DNA of 64,000 nt, taken from the NCBI GenBank assembly GCA_903851195.1, contig CAINNJ010000006.1, positions 1 to 64,000 of the forward strand. Direction: 5' to 3'. Source of the DNA: an uncultured Acidobacteriia bacterium. Lineage in GTDB: Bacteria > Acidobacteriota > Terriglobia > Bryobacterales > Bryobacteraceae. Under the pieces are notes generated by a model. That model did not search any database, was not told the origin of the DNA, and saw only the letters and a list, made by a program, of their open reading frames with translations. A program made the translations under genes and the position numbers. Shown here in pieces: positions 7,717 through 16,399 of this stretch (position 1 is its first letter; every line of letters begins with the position of its first letter).

Positions 7717-8805
7717 ATGACTCATGGTTTGAATATCCGACCCGCCGTGAAGGGCGGACTTGATTTTCTGTCGCTGGGCGCTCTGGTGCATCGCCTCGAC
7801 CCCGGCATTATTCCGTTTCGCAAGGCGCGCTCCTGCGAAATTCACGTCAGCGGAGGTGAATTTAACTGCGCGGCGAATCTGGCTGACTGTTTCGAGCTTT
7901 CGACGGGCGTGGCGACGGCCATGGTCAACTATCCGATCGGCGATCTGATTGCCGAGCGGGTGAAGGCGATGGGCGTGAAGCCGTTTTACAAGCGCTTCGA
8001 GCATAACGGCGTGAACGGGCCGAATATGGCGGCGGTATACAGCGATCGCGGGCATGGCGTGCGCGCTCCCGTGGTGTTTTACAACCGCGCCCATGAAGCG
8101 GGCGCGTTATTGAAGCCGGGCGATTTCAACTGGGAAGAGATTTTCGCGGACGGTTGCCGCTGGTTCCATTCCGGCGGAATTTTCGCCGCGCTGTCGGAGA
8201 CCACGGGCGAACTGATTATCGAAGGCATGAAGGCGGCGAAGGCGGCCGGGGCCGTTACGTCGCTCGATCTGAATTATCGCGAAAAGCTCTGGAAGATTTC
8301 CGGCGGCGGCGAGCGGGCCGTCAGCACGCTGGCGCGCATTGTGGAACATGTCGACGTGCTGGTGGGCAACGAGGAAGATCTGCAGAAGGGTCTGGGCGTG
8401 CAGGGTCCGGCGGTGGAGGCGACTTCGAAGCTGGATACCGGCGCGTTTGTCGGGATGATGGACAACGTGGTGAAGAAGTTCCCGAATGTGAAGATCGTGG
8501 CGACGACGCTGCGGGAAGTGCATACGACGTCGCGGCATACGTGGAGCGCGGTGGCGTGGATCAACGGGCGGATTTACGATGCGCCGCATTGTGAACTGGA
8601 CGTGCACGACCGGGTGGGCGGCGGCGACGGATTCGCGTCGGGGTTCTTCTACGGGTTGCTGAACGGGGAATCGCCGGCGGATGCGGTGCGGCTGGGCTGG
8701 GCGCACGGGGCGCTGCTGACGACGTTCCCGGGAGACACGACGATGGCGACGCTCGATCAGGTGCGGTCGTTCGCGAAGGGCGGTTCGGCCCGTATTCAGC
8801 GGTAG
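7717..8805 (+). CDS. PfkB-family sugar kinase, probable 2-keto-3-deoxygluconate kinase
   Basis: The product has 362 residues and is a ribokinase/PfkB-fold enzyme that would phosphorylate a sugar or sugar acid with ATP in the cytoplasm. Substrate-binding elements SGGEFNCAANLAD near residue 47 and DLNYREKLW near residue 185 are seen. The PfkB signature DRVGGGDGFASG near residue 295 contains the catalytic Asp and the anion hole; the usual GAGD is GGGD here. Similarity by eye is closest to 2-keto-3-deoxygluconate kinases, which feed the Entner-Doudoroff pathway, and the gnd neighbour fits. Fructokinase or another PfkB specificity cannot be excluded. Confidence 0.88.
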   Translation: MTHGLNIRPAVKGGLDFLSLGALVHRLDPGIIPFRKARSCEIHVSGGEFNCAANLADCFELSTGVATAMVNYPIGDLIAERVKAMGVKPFYKRFEHNGVNGPNMAAVYSDRGHGVRAPVVFYNRAHEAGALLKPGDFNWEEIFADGCRWFHSGGIFAALSETTGELIIEGMKAAKAAGAVTSLDLNYREKLWKISGGGERAVSTLARIVEHVDVLVGNEEDLQKGLGVQGPAVEATSKLDTGAFVGMMDNVVKKFPNVKIVATTLREVHTTSRHTWSAVAWINGRIYDAPHCELDVHDRVGGGDGFASGFFYGLLNGESPADAVRLGWAHGALLTTFPGDTTMATLDQVRSFAKGGSARIQR

Positions 8806-8831
8806 CTTCGTTTCCGTGCCGCGTTGGTGAG

Positions 8832-8866
8832 AAAACAGGGAATCCTGCCAGGATTTCCTGTTTTTT
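8832..8866 (+). terminator. Intrinsic terminator after the sugar kinase gene
   Basis: An A-run, then an arm reading ACAGGGAATCCT, a short GCC loop and the arm AGGATTTCCTGT with one mismatch, followed by a T-run. The A/T flanks make it potentially active in both directions. It separates the kinase gene from the PEP-CTERM gene. Confidence 0.85.
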
Positions 8867-8909
8867 ATTTCCGGTGAGTGGATTGTCTCCCGCGATACGT
8901 TCTTTAGTT

Positions 8910-9560
8910 ATGAATGTATATCGTTGTTTAGCTCTTCTGCTCTGCTCGGGCGCGGCGTTTTGCCCGTCCGGGGCGCGCGCCGGGGTGATCGGACCGATTG
9001 TCGACTATACCGGTTCCGCGGACAGTCCCATCAGCGGAATGGCTGGCTATCAGCTGACCACCTTTGAAAACGGGGGGCTTCCCGCGGGAGTCACGGCGTC
9101 GGGGGGCTTCGTCGTCGGCCCGGGTGAAGCGGTCGACTCGGTTGAAAATATCGATTTGGGCCACTCGTTCTTTTCCGATAACGGAGCGGCCGGTATCCGG
9201 TTTTCGTTCAGCGCCGCTCTGCCGGGCTCGCTGCCGACGGCCGCAGGTCTGGTGTGGACCGATGGCGACGGGGGAAACCGGACCTTCCAGGCGTATGACC
9301 AGAACAATAATCTGATCGGAACGATTAACGATTCGACAGGCCTCTTCTATTCCACCGGTGGCGACGGCGACGGGCAGAATTACCGGTATTTCGGGGCGAC
9401 GAATGCGGCGGGGATTTCGTCGATCTTTATCAGCAATCCGAGTGGCGGAATCGAAGTCGACGATCTGCAGTTCGTGGTTTCGGGTACTCCGGAGCCCGGT
9501 ACGATGATGCTCGTTCTGGGGGCGGGAATTGTGTTCGCAGGAATGCGGCGGCGTTCGTAA
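8910..9560 (+). CDS. PEP-CTERM sorting-domain protein
   Basis: The start at 8910 was preferred because it begins a signal peptide (MNVYRCLALLLCSGAAFCPS... ending around GARA). The mature protein of about 190 residues is beta-rich, with Gly/Asp-rich stretches and no catalytic motif. The C-terminus has the PEP-CTERM tripartite signal: PEPGTMM, a hydrophobic stretch LVLGAGIVFAG, and a basic end MRRRS. Such proteins are processed by an exosortase and exported, often linked to exopolysaccharide. No exosortase is in this window. It is flanked by terminators on both sides, so it is monocistronic. Confidence 0.88.
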   Translation: MNVYRCLALLLCSGAAFCPSGARAGVIGPIVDYTGSADSPISGMAGYQLTTFENGGLPAGVTASGGFVVGPGEAVDSVENIDLGHSFFSDNGAAGIRFSFSAALPGSLPTAAGLVWTDGDGGNRTFQAYDQNNNLIGTINDSTGLFYSTGGDGDGQNYRYFGATNAAGISSIFISNPSGGIEVDDLQFVVSGTPEPGTMMLVLGAGIVFAGMRRRS

Positions 9561-9583
9561 GCGGCCGGGGTACTTTGGAGAGG

Positions 9584-9616
9584 GGGGAGTCCCGCGAGGG
9601 ACTCCCCGTTTTTTTT
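9584..9616 (+). terminator. Strong intrinsic terminator after the PEP-CTERM gene
   Basis: GGGGAGTCCC and GGGACTCCCC form a perfect 10-bp stem with a GCGA loop, followed by G and eight Ts. Confidence 0.95.
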
Positions 9617-9668
9617 GTGCGGCAGGTTGAGAATTTTTGTTGTGTTGCGCACTTCCCTGAAGTCGGGG

Positions 9669-10481
9669 ATGCACGAATACGATGTCACGCTGAAGAGCCT
9701 GTTGTTGCGCCTGACCGGGGGCGTGGTGACGCAACTGGCCGGAGCGCCGGTGGAACGCTGGCACAATGTCGAACTGCCGGAAGTGCGGAATCCGCGGGTG
9801 GATCTGCTGGGGGAAACGGCGGCCGGGCAGCTGATTCATATCGAGTTGCAGCGCGATAACGATGCCGGGATGATCTGGCGGATGGCGGAGTATCGGCTGG
9901 CTATCCGGAGAAAGTTTGGACGATCGCCGGCGCAGTGTGTTCTTTACTTCGGGTATGAACCGATGCGGATGGTGAATCGGATCCGGGATGAAGCGATGAC
10001 ATTCGAGTGCCGGATGGTGGATTTCCGGGAGTTCGACGCCGAACCGTTGCTGGCGAGCGAGTGTCTGGAAGAGAACATTCTGGCTGTGCTTGCGCGCTTG
10101 CAGGACGCTCGCGAGGCGGTGAGGAGGATTCTCGGGAGTATTCTGGCGAGCGATCCGGGGCAGCGGGCGACGGCGCTGCGGGCGTTGACGATCCTTGCCG
10201 GATTGAGGAAACTGGAGTCAGTTACCCGCGAGGAGATTGGAAAAGTGTCGACACTCAACGATCTTATGGATCACGATCTGTTCGGGCCGGTGATTCGGCA
10301 GGGCAGGGAGGAAGGCAGGGAGGAGGGCGAGAGACTTGTGGTCGTCCGTCAGATGACTGAGCTTTTCGGCCGCCTTCCGGGCTGGGCCGAAGAGCGACTG
10401 GAAGCCCTTTCCCCTAAGGAACTGGAACAGATCTCGGTACGTTTGTTGAAACCGTCCAGTCTCGACGAATTGCTTCGCTGA
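9669..10481 (+). CDS. Rpn-family PD-(D/E)XK nuclease/transposase-like protein
   Basis: Starting at ATG 9669 the product has 270 residues. The N-terminal domain holds a PD-(D/E)XK-type core: Asp45 in PRVDLLGE and Glu59-x-Gln61 in LIHIELQRDND, the Gln-containing variant seen in Rpn/transposase_31-like nucleases. The middle is helical. The C-terminus (from about residue 225) is an Arg/Glu-rich linker, then a DUF4351-like helical hairpin ending PSSLDELLR. RpnA-type proteins are DNA endonucleases that promote recA-independent recombination in E. coli; activity here is inferred. The gene follows a terminator, stands alone, and its 3' end is duplicated immediately downstream. Confidence 0.82.
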   Translation: MHEYDVTLKSLLLRLTGGVVTQLAGAPVERWHNVELPEVRNPRVDLLGETAAGQLIHIELQRDNDAGMIWRMAEYRLAIRRKFGRSPAQCVLYFGYEPMRMVNRIRDEAMTFECRMVDFREFDAEPLLASECLEENILAVLARLQDAREAVRRILGSILASDPGQRATALRALTILAGLRKLESVTREEIGKVSTLNDLMDHDLFGPVIRQGREEGREEGERLVVVRQMTELFGRLPGWAEERLEALSPKELEQISVRLLKPSSLDELLR

Positions 10482-10502
10482 TCTTCGGCCCGGAGTCGCA
10501 AA

Positions 10503-10724
10503 GTGATAGTCAACGACCTCATCGATCACGATCTGTACGGACCGGTGATTCGGCGGAGCAGGGAAGTCGGGGCGAGACGTCTGGTAGTCCTCCTGATGAC
10601 TGAGATTTTCGGTCCCCTTCCGGGTTGGGTGGAAGAGCGGCTGGATGCCCTTACCTTTCCGGAACTGGAAGAGATCGCGGTACGCTTGCTGAAACCTTGC
10701 GCTCTCGACGAATTACTCCGTTGA
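10503..10724 (+). pseudogene. Tandem duplicate of the C-terminal end of the Rpn-like gene
   Basis: A GTG-initiated frame of 73 codons begins 21 bases after the upstream Rpn-like gene. It matches that gene's last ~70 codons: NDLIDHDLYGPVIRR against NDLMDHDLFGPVIRQ, and LLKPCALDELLR against LLKPSSLDELLR. It lacks the nuclease domain and the Arg/Glu repeat linker. The divergence is moderate, so the copy is not recent. It may be a decaying remnant of a second Rpn gene deleted at its 5' end, or a free C-terminal domain still translated; Rpn-family genes elsewhere are known to make separate C-terminal products from internal starts. Confidence 0.7.
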
Positions 10725-10726
10725 TG

Positions 10727-11974
10727 TCACAGTCTTGACACGTCCTGCAGGATGGTCGCGAGGGCTTTGCGGAACTCCTCGGGCGTGATGACGTTCAGAA
10801 TGCGGCCGTCGAGGGAGTGAATCACATGTTCGAGGTCGTCCGACGCCATCGACGGGGCCATGGCGTCACCGCCCATGGTGCCGTTTGAAGTCAGGCGGAC
10901 GGGACGGCAGCGCACGTAATAGATCCGGCGGTTCGGGTCTCTGGGCAGCGGCGCGGACGCGGTCTTGTACTGGCGTTCGAGAAATAACGGTGCGCTGAGA
11001 ACGACCACGACGCGCAACGGTTCCTCTCCGGCAGGCACCTCTTTCACCTTCTCCACCACGCTGTCGCGGAAGAACTGCAGCATGTCCGCCTTGGTGGCCA
11101 GCGACTGCACGTCAATGACGCCGGGGTTGGTGCGGGCGAACGGCTCGCGCATCTTGCGCCAGTCGAGACCGTGCGCGTTCTTCTGTTCCACGCCGGTTTT
11201 ACGCGTGAGGTCGAGCAGTGTCACATCCATCGTTCCGTTCTTCAGAGAAATGCCGGCAAGCAGCTTGAGGGCGGGCACCAGGACGCTCATATTGCGCCGG
11301 AAGACACGCACGGAACCGGCCACCCGGTCCGACGCCGTCATGTTCAGAATGACGTCGAGGTGCACGGGGCGGGTGGTTTCGAGGGGCAGATTAAGCCGGC
11401 CGCGGAGGTAGGGCTGGAACCAGATGTCGGGCGGTTCGAAGTTCCGGGAGAATTCGACGGCGGGCAGGTCGCGCCAGGCATCGGGAAGCGGGTCGTTATG
11501 GAGCGTACCGATATGGAGAGTCCGGGTGGAAAAGCTGTGTTCCAGAGTCTGGCTGTCGCAGACGGCGAGGGCGAGTTCGTAACTGCCGGGGCGGAGATAC
11601 GCGCCCTGCGAGTAGAGGATCGGCTGAGCCTTGGCGTCGGGCGGGATATGGGCCAGGTCAAAGGTGTCGTGCGTGCGCCAGCGGCGGCCTTCAGAATCCG
11701 TCAGTTCGATGAAAGTAACGATCTCGCCGCGCGATTTGCGTTTGCCGGTTTCCTTCGCGTCGAGCTGGATTTCGATGCGGCTCAACAGGCGCTGGTGGAC
11801 GGAGAGGCGGGCCGGCTGGACCCGTGCGGACCAGTGGATCTGTGACGCGGCGCCTTCGGTCTTCCATTTGTCGAACGGGTACCGGGTGAAGTAGCGGTCG
11901 CGCATTCCGGATTGCGCGGCGGCGAGGAGCGGGAGGGCAGCGAAGAGAGCGAGAACGGCGCCGGCGCGGGGCAT
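10727..11974 (-). CDS. Exported acidobacterial protein of unknown function (paralog A)
   Basis: 415 residues with a signal peptide (MPRAGAVLALFAALPLLAAAQ). It is a paralog of the next gene upstream: both have a YFTRYPFDKW/FTKYPLDKW start, a segment around HNDPLPDAWRDLPAVEF, and the end EEFRKALATILQDVSRL. The central strand LDVILNMTASDR followed by helices and a later VVVVLSAP strand recalls the vWA-like 'VWFA-related' proteins common in Acidobacteria, but the Asp-x-Ser-x-Ser metal site is not present. Function unknown; probably a secreted or periplasmic binding protein. Its ATG overlaps the preceding stop (ATGA), so the pair is translationally coupled. Confidence 0.82.
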   Translation of the reverse strand: MPRAGAVLALFAALPLLAAAQSGMRDRYFTRYPFDKWKTEGAASQIHWSARVQPARLSVHQRLLSRIEIQLDAKETGKRKSRGEIVTFIELTDSEGRRWRTHDTFDLAHIPPDAKAQPILYSQGAYLRPGSYELALAVCDSQTLEHSFSTRTLHIGTLHNDPLPDAWRDLPAVEFSRNFEPPDIWFQPYLRGRLNLPLETTRPVHLDVILNMTASDRVAGSVRVFRRNMSVLVPALKLLAGISLKNGTMDVTLLDLTRKTGVEQKNAHGLDWRKMREPFARTNPGVIDVQSLATKADMLQFFRDSVVEKVKEVPAGEEPLRVVVVLSAPLFLERQYKTASAPLPRDPNRRIYYVRCRPVRLTSNGTMGGDAMAPSMASDDLEHVIHSLDGRILNVITPEEFRKALATILQDVSRL

Positions 11975-13227
11975 CAGAGTTGGGCGATCTGGTCGAGGAT
12001 GGCCGCGAGGACGCGGCGGAACTGCTCGGTATTGACCACGTCGAAGAGGCGCGCGCCGAGGGGTTCCACGGTGTGTTCAAGATCGTCCACGGGCATGGAT
12101 GAGAAAGCCAATGGGGGCGGCGGAGGACGCATGCCGGGGCGCGGCCGCGTGCGCGGGCGGACGGGCACGGTTCGGTAGCGGATATAGAAGAGGCGGCTGT
12201 CGCCAGCGGCCGCTGGCCGGGGATCCACGGGCTCCTGATCTTCGAAGAAGGCCGGTCCGCTGAGGACGATGACGACGGGAATTTCGGGGCCTTTCGGCGT
12301 GAGGCGGCTGGCGACCTGGTCCCAGAAGAATTTGCGCATCCGCCACTGGCCTTCGAGGGCGCGCACGTCGATGATGCCGGGGTTGAGCTTGAGGAAGAAC
12401 TGGCGGGCGAGATCCCAGTCGGGCTGGTGAATGTCCTTCTGTTCGAAGGGAACGCGGCGGTGAGTGAGATCGAGAAAGGCGGTATCGGTGACGCCGTTGG
12501 GAAGGTCGATCCGCGAGAGGATTTTCAGGGCCGGGATGAGGAGGCTCATGTTGCGGCGGAGCGCGTAGGCGGAGCCGGCGGCGCGTTCGGTGGGCGTGGT
12601 GTTGACCAGAACCTGAAGGTGGACCGGGCGCTGTGTCCTGAGCGTGAGATGCAGACGGTTTTCGATGTCGGGAAGATACCAGACGTCGGGCGGGTCCGTG
12701 GTGGGGGCGATGAATTCGACGGCGGGCAGGCCGGTCCACGCGTCGGGTAACGGGTCGGTCTTGAGGGGCGCGACGTGAAATTTTCGCTGGACGACGTTGT
12801 GGTCGCCGGTGCGGGTGTCGATGACGGCGACGGTGGCGGTGTAGTCTCCCGGCAGAATAAAGGCAAAGATGGTGAGATCGATATCGCTGCCCTGAATGCC
12901 GGGTTGCAGGCGGCCGAGGTCGAGTCCGCCGTGGTGCTGCCAGAGTTTGCCGCCGGCGTCGCGGTATTGCAGGAGGACGAGGAAATCGCCCTCGCCGCGG
13001 CGCTTGTTGAGTTCGCGGCCGTCGATGCGGGTGACGACGCGGGTCATGAGGCGCTGGTGGGTGGAGAGTTCGGCGGGGGTGAATTCGACGTGCCAGCGGA
13101 GGCGGGGCTGGGGCGGCTCGGCGAGCCACTTATCGAGAGGGTATTTGGTGAAAGCCGGGTCGAGACCGGTCAGGGTGGCGGCCTGCAGGGGCAGCAGGAG
13201 CGCGAGGGCGCAGAGACTCCGCGCCAC
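11974..13227 (-). CDS. Exported acidobacterial protein of unknown function (paralog B)
   Basis: A GTG at 13227 gives a normal signal peptide (MARSLCALALLLPLQA) and 417 residues, almost the length of paralog A. Starts further upstream would overlap the amidase gene and add an Arg-rich, unlikely N-terminus. The arrangement matches paralog A: FTKYPLDKW, KTDPLPDAWTGLPAVEF, LQVLVNTTPTER in the place of a vWA first strand, IPVVIVLSGPAFFED, and the end EQFRRVLAAILDQIAQL. A proline-rich stretch (RPRTRPRPGMRPPPPP) near residue 370 is absent from A. The gene starts 19 bases after the amidase stop, so amidase-B-A may form one transcript. Confidence 0.8.
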   Translation of the reverse strand: MARSLCALALLLPLQAATLTGLDPAFTKYPLDKWLAEPPQPRLRWHVEFTPAELSTHQRLMTRVVTRIDGRELNKRRGEGDFLVLLQYRDAGGKLWQHHGGLDLGRLQPGIQGSDIDLTIFAFILPGDYTATVAVIDTRTGDHNVVQRKFHVAPLKTDPLPDAWTGLPAVEFIAPTTDPPDVWYLPDIENRLHLTLRTQRPVHLQVLVNTTPTERAAGSAYALRRNMSLLIPALKILSRIDLPNGVTDTAFLDLTHRRVPFEQKDIHQPDWDLARQFFLKLNPGIIDVRALEGQWRMRKFFWDQVASRLTPKGPEIPVVIVLSGPAFFEDQEPVDPRPAAAGDSRLFYIRYRTVPVRPRTRPRPGMRPPPPPLAFSSMPVDDLEHTVEPLGARLFDVVNTEQFRRVLAAILDQIAQL

Positions 13228-13246
13228 GTTTTGGCAGAAGCCGCGG

Positions 13247-14959
13247 CTACGACTGGAGCGTCGGGTGTTTCGTGTGCCAGTCCGTGGCTTGCTCATAGGC
13301 GTACGCGAGACGCATCGGCGTTCCCTCATCGTACAACCGTCCGGTGAAAAGAAGGCCGAGGGGAAGCCCGTCGACGAAACCGCAGGGCACGACGACCTGG
13401 GGGTGTCCGGTGAGATTGGTGGCAGTGAGGCTCTGGCTGTTGGTGGGGGAGACGAAGGCGTCCCACTGGCTCATGAATTCGCCGAACTTCTGCATGTAGA
13501 GGGTGCGGGCGCGCTGGGCCTGGATGTACTCGACGGCGGGGATGAGGCGGGAGGAGCGGAACTGGTTGGGCCAGTCGCCGGGGGTCTGGCCGGAGAGTTG
13601 GTCGATGCCGGCGGAGCGGGTGAGGTCGTCGAAGGCGGCGGCGGCTTCCGCGTCAAGGACGAAGCTGATGGCGTTGAGGGGGAAGGCGGGCAGCTGGATG
13701 GGCTCGAGTTTGGCGCCGGCTTTGCGGAGGGCGTCGAGGGCGGTGGTGTAGACGGGCTTGTTCTTTTCGTTGGTGCGTTCGAAATCGGCCGCGAGGTAGC
13801 CGATTTTGAGGTTTTTGAGCGGCTTGCGGGCGTCCCAGTGAAGGGGGGCGTTGGTGACGGCGAGGTCTTTGCCGTCGGGGCCGTTGAGGATGCGGAGGAC
13901 TTCGGCGCAATCGGCGACGGAGCGGCAGATGGGGCCGATTTTGTCCATGGACCAGCAGAGGGCCATGGCTCCGGCGCGGCTGACGCGGCCGAAGGTGGGG
14001 CGGACGCCGGCGACGCCGCAGCGGGTGCTGGGGGAGACGATGGAGCCGAGGGTTTCGGTGCCGATGGAGAAGCCGACGAGACCGGCGGCGGTGGCGGAAC
14101 CGGAGCCCGCGGAGGAGCCGCTGGAGGTCTGGTCGTAATTCCAGGGCGTTTTCGTCATGCCTTTGAACCAGAGGCCGCCCTGGGCGAGCGCGCCCATGGA
14201 GAGTTTGGCGACGAGGACGGCGCCGGCGGTACGGAGTTTTTCGATGACGGTGGCGTCGGAATCGGGGATGCGGTTCTGGTAGGGCTCGGCGCCCCAGGTG
14301 GTGAGGATACCTTTGGTGTCGAAGAGGTCTTTGGCGCCGTAGGGGACGCCGTGGAGCGGGCTGTGGTGGCGTCCGCGGCGGAGGTCGGTATCGGCCTGTT
14401 TCGCCTGTTCGAGGGCGAGGTCTTCGGTGAGCGTGATGACGCAGAGGAGCTTGGGACTGTAGGTTTTGAGGCGCTGCAGATACATCTTCGTGAGCGCGGT
14501 GGAGGTGATCTTTTTGGCGCGGATGAGGCCGCCGAGCTGGACGGCGGGGAGGAAGGCGAGTTCTTCGGGATCTTTGAAGCGGGGCAGGGCGGGGGCTTTC
14601 GGGGCGCGCCAGGTGGAACGGCCAAGCGGCATCGGAGAGCCGGGCTGGACGGGGAAGAAGAGCAGCGCGGGTGGCGTTTCGGCGGGGATGTCGATTTTGC
14701 GGAGTTCCTCGTAAGAGGCAAGCTGGCGGTTGACGACGGGCAGCAGCATGTCGAGTTGCGGGTCAGTGAACTGCAGGCCCAGGGTGGCGAGGGCGGCGGT
14801 CGCCATGTCTTTGTTGACGCGCTGGGGGATGGGTTCTCCGCGACCGCGGCGGCCGGCAGCGGGTGGGGTCTGCTGTGCGGAAGCGGGCATGGCGGCGAGG
14901 GTGGCCATGAGCTTCAGCCAGGTCCGTCGCGGCAGGGGGAGCTTGGGGGCGCTTGCCAT
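13247..14959 (-). CDS. Exported amidase-signature family hydrolase
   Basis: With the ATG at 14959 the protein has 570 residues. The N-terminus PRRTWLKLMATLAAMPASA looks like a twin-arginine signal. The amidase signature follows: the Lys in GVPYGAKDLFDTKG and the Gly/Ser-rich stretch SSGSSAGSGSATAAGL that carries the cis-Ser and nucleophilic Ser of the Ser-Ser-Lys triad. Amidase-signature enzymes hydrolyse amides or transfer ammonia, as in GatA; this copy is not GatA because it is exported and lies away from gatB/gatC. A true substrate cannot be named. The coding frame extends further upstream, but that part would run over the M16 protease gene. Confidence 0.9.
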   Translation of the reverse strand: MASAPKLPLPRRTWLKLMATLAAMPASAQQTPPAAGRRGRGEPIPQRVNKDMATAALATLGLQFTDPQLDMLLPVVNRQLASYEELRKIDIPAETPPALLFFPVQPGSPMPLGRSTWRAPKAPALPRFKDPEELAFLPAVQLGGLIRAKKITSTALTKMYLQRLKTYSPKLLCVITLTEDLALEQAKQADTDLRRGRHHSPLHGVPYGAKDLFDTKGILTTWGAEPYQNRIPDSDATVIEKLRTAGAVLVAKLSMGALAQGGLWFKGMTKTPWNYDQTSSGSSAGSGSATAAGLVGFSIGTETLGSIVSPSTRCGVAGVRPTFGRVSRAGAMALCWSMDKIGPICRSVADCAEVLRILNGPDGKDLAVTNAPLHWDARKPLKNLKIGYLAADFERTNEKNKPVYTTALDALRKAGAKLEPIQLPAFPLNAISFVLDAEAAAAFDDLTRSAGIDQLSGQTPGDWPNQFRSSRLIPAVEYIQAQRARTLYMQKFGEFMSQWDAFVSPTNSQSLTATNLTGHPQVVVPCGFVDGLPLGLLFTGRLYDEGTPMRLAYAYEQATDWHTKHPTLQS

Positions 14960-14998
14960 CGGGATGTTGTTCAGGGTAGCACTCCGGGCGATTTTCTT

Positions 14999-15004
14999 TA
15001 TACT
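14999..15004 (+). promoter_or_regulatory. Possible -10 element of the M16 protease pair
   Basis: TATACT lies about 26 bases before the TTG start chosen for the first M16 gene, in the short space divergent from the amidase gene. The -35 region has no clear consensus. Confidence 0.4.
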
Positions 15005-15017
15005 GGAAGCACCTGAG

Positions 15018-15024
15018 AAGGAGG
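15018..15024 (+). promoter_or_regulatory. Ribosome-binding site that decides the first M16 gene start
   Basis: AAGGAGG, a near-perfect Shine-Dalgarno sequence, ends five bases before a TTG codon at 15030. That start gives a clean signal peptide, whereas all ATG codons further upstream lie inside the divergent amidase gene. Confidence 0.75.
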
Positions 15025-15029
15025 TGCTT

Positions 15030-16388
15030 TTGCTCCGAAACCTGTTGTTGCTGGTAGCTGTTGCGATGCCGGCGTTTAGCCAGACATCATCAAAGATCGA
15101 TCCCGTTAAATACACCGATACCACGCTCGAGAACGGGCTGCGGGTGGTGATCGCGGAAGATCATTACGCGCCGGTTTACGCCATTGCCGTGAGTTACAAA
15201 GTCGGCTCGAAGGATGAGCGGCCGGGGCGCACGGGATTTGCGCATCTGTTCGAACACATGATGTTCAAGGGCTCTGAAAACGTGGGGCCGGGGGAGCATT
15301 TCTACACGATTTTCACGCGGGGCGGCAGCATGAACGGGACGACGAACACCGACCGTACGCTGTATTTCGAAGTGCTGCCGAAGAATCAGGTGGATCTGGG
15401 GCTGTTCCTCGAAGCGGACCGGATGCGTTCGCTGCGCGTGACGAAGGAGAATCTGGACAACCAGCGGCAGGCGGTGAAGGAAGAGCGGCGGCTGAGCGTG
15501 GACAATCAGCCGTACGGGCAGACGTTCGAGAAGCTGGACGAACTGGTGTACGACAACTTCGCCTATCATCACTCGGTGATCGGGTCGATGGCGGATCTGG
15601 ACGCGGCGTCGGTGGAGGATGTGCAGCAGTTCTTCCGGACTTACTATGCGCCGAATAACGCGGTGCTTTCGCTGGCGGGCGATCTGGAAACGAAAGAGAC
15701 GCTGGCGAAGGTAAAGAAGTATTTCGGCGGCATTCCGCGGCAGGAAGCGCCGAAGCCGGTGGATCTGGCGGAGCCGAAGAAGGAGGGCGGCGAGCGGCGG
15801 CTGGAGGTGGACGACAAGCTGGCGCGGGTGGCGCGGCTCGATATCGTGTATCGGCTGCCGGACGGGGCGAGCGCGGACACGCGGGCGCTGTCGGTGGGGG
15901 CGTCGATTCTGGGCGGCGGGGAGAGTTCGCGGCTGTACCAGAAGCTGGTGAAAGAGAAGGAACTGGCGAGCTCGATTCAGTGCTTTGCTTCGGGGCGGGA
16001 GGGGCCGTCGACGTTCCGGGTGACGGCGATGGTGCCGCCGGGGAAGGATCCGAAGCAGCTGGAGAGCCTGATTTCCGAAGAGATCGCGAAGTTTTTGTCC
16101 GAGCCGGTGACGGAGAAAGAGCTGGCGAAGACGCGGACGGCGATCCGGCGGAGCACGCTGTTTCCCCGCGAGAGCGTGCTTTCGACGGCGATTTCGCTGG
16201 CGGACGAGACGGCGGTGTACAACGACCCGAACCGGATTAACTCGGAGCCGGAGAAGCGGCTGGCGGTGACGGCGGACGAGATCGAGGCGGCGGCGAAGAA
16301 GTATTTGCGGAATGACAACCGCGTGGTGGTGGTGACGAAACCGGCAGCGGCGGCTGGACGGCCGGCGGCGCCCAAACCGGGGAATTGA
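15030..16388 (+). CDS. M16 zinc peptidase, catalytic-type subunit, exported
   Basis: Starting from TTG 15030 the product has 452 residues with signal peptide MLRNLLLLVAVAMPAFSQ. The inverted zinc motif HLFEH (His72, Glu75, His76) is present, and a third ligand Glu is expected in the KEERRLSVDNQPYG region. The C-terminal half is the second M16 domain, but it lacks a clear Arg/Tyr substrate-binding pair (SRLYQKLVKEKELASS). The next gene, 11 bases downstream, has the opposite set of motifs, so the two probably form a heterodimeric clamshell protease in the periplasm that degrades peptides. The C-terminal end is Ala/Pro-rich. Confidence 0.93.
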   Translation: MLRNLLLLVAVAMPAFSQTSSKIDPVKYTDTTLENGLRVVIAEDHYAPVYAIAVSYKVGSKDERPGRTGFAHLFEHMMFKGSENVGPGEHFYTIFTRGGSMNGTTNTDRTLYFEVLPKNQVDLGLFLEADRMRSLRVTKENLDNQRQAVKEERRLSVDNQPYGQTFEKLDELVYDNFAYHHSVIGSMADLDAASVEDVQQFFRTYYAPNNAVLSLAGDLETKETLAKVKKYFGGIPRQEAPKPVDLAEPKKEGGERRLEVDDKLARVARLDIVYRLPDGASADTRALSVGASILGGGESSRLYQKLVKEKELASSIQCFASGREGPSTFRVTAMVPPGKDPKQLESLISEEIAKFLSEPVTEKELAKTRTAIRRSTLFPRESVLSTAISLADETAVYNDPNRINSEPEKRLAVTADEIEAAAKKYLRNDNRVVVVTKPAAAAGRPAAPKPGN

Positions 16389-16399
16389 GGAGTCGGCAC

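Noticed and set aside
12077-13129. Long Arg/Pro-rich minus-strand frame of 350 codons
   Set aside because: It is the shadow of paralog B in another frame, with the composition typical of such shadows in GC-rich DNA.
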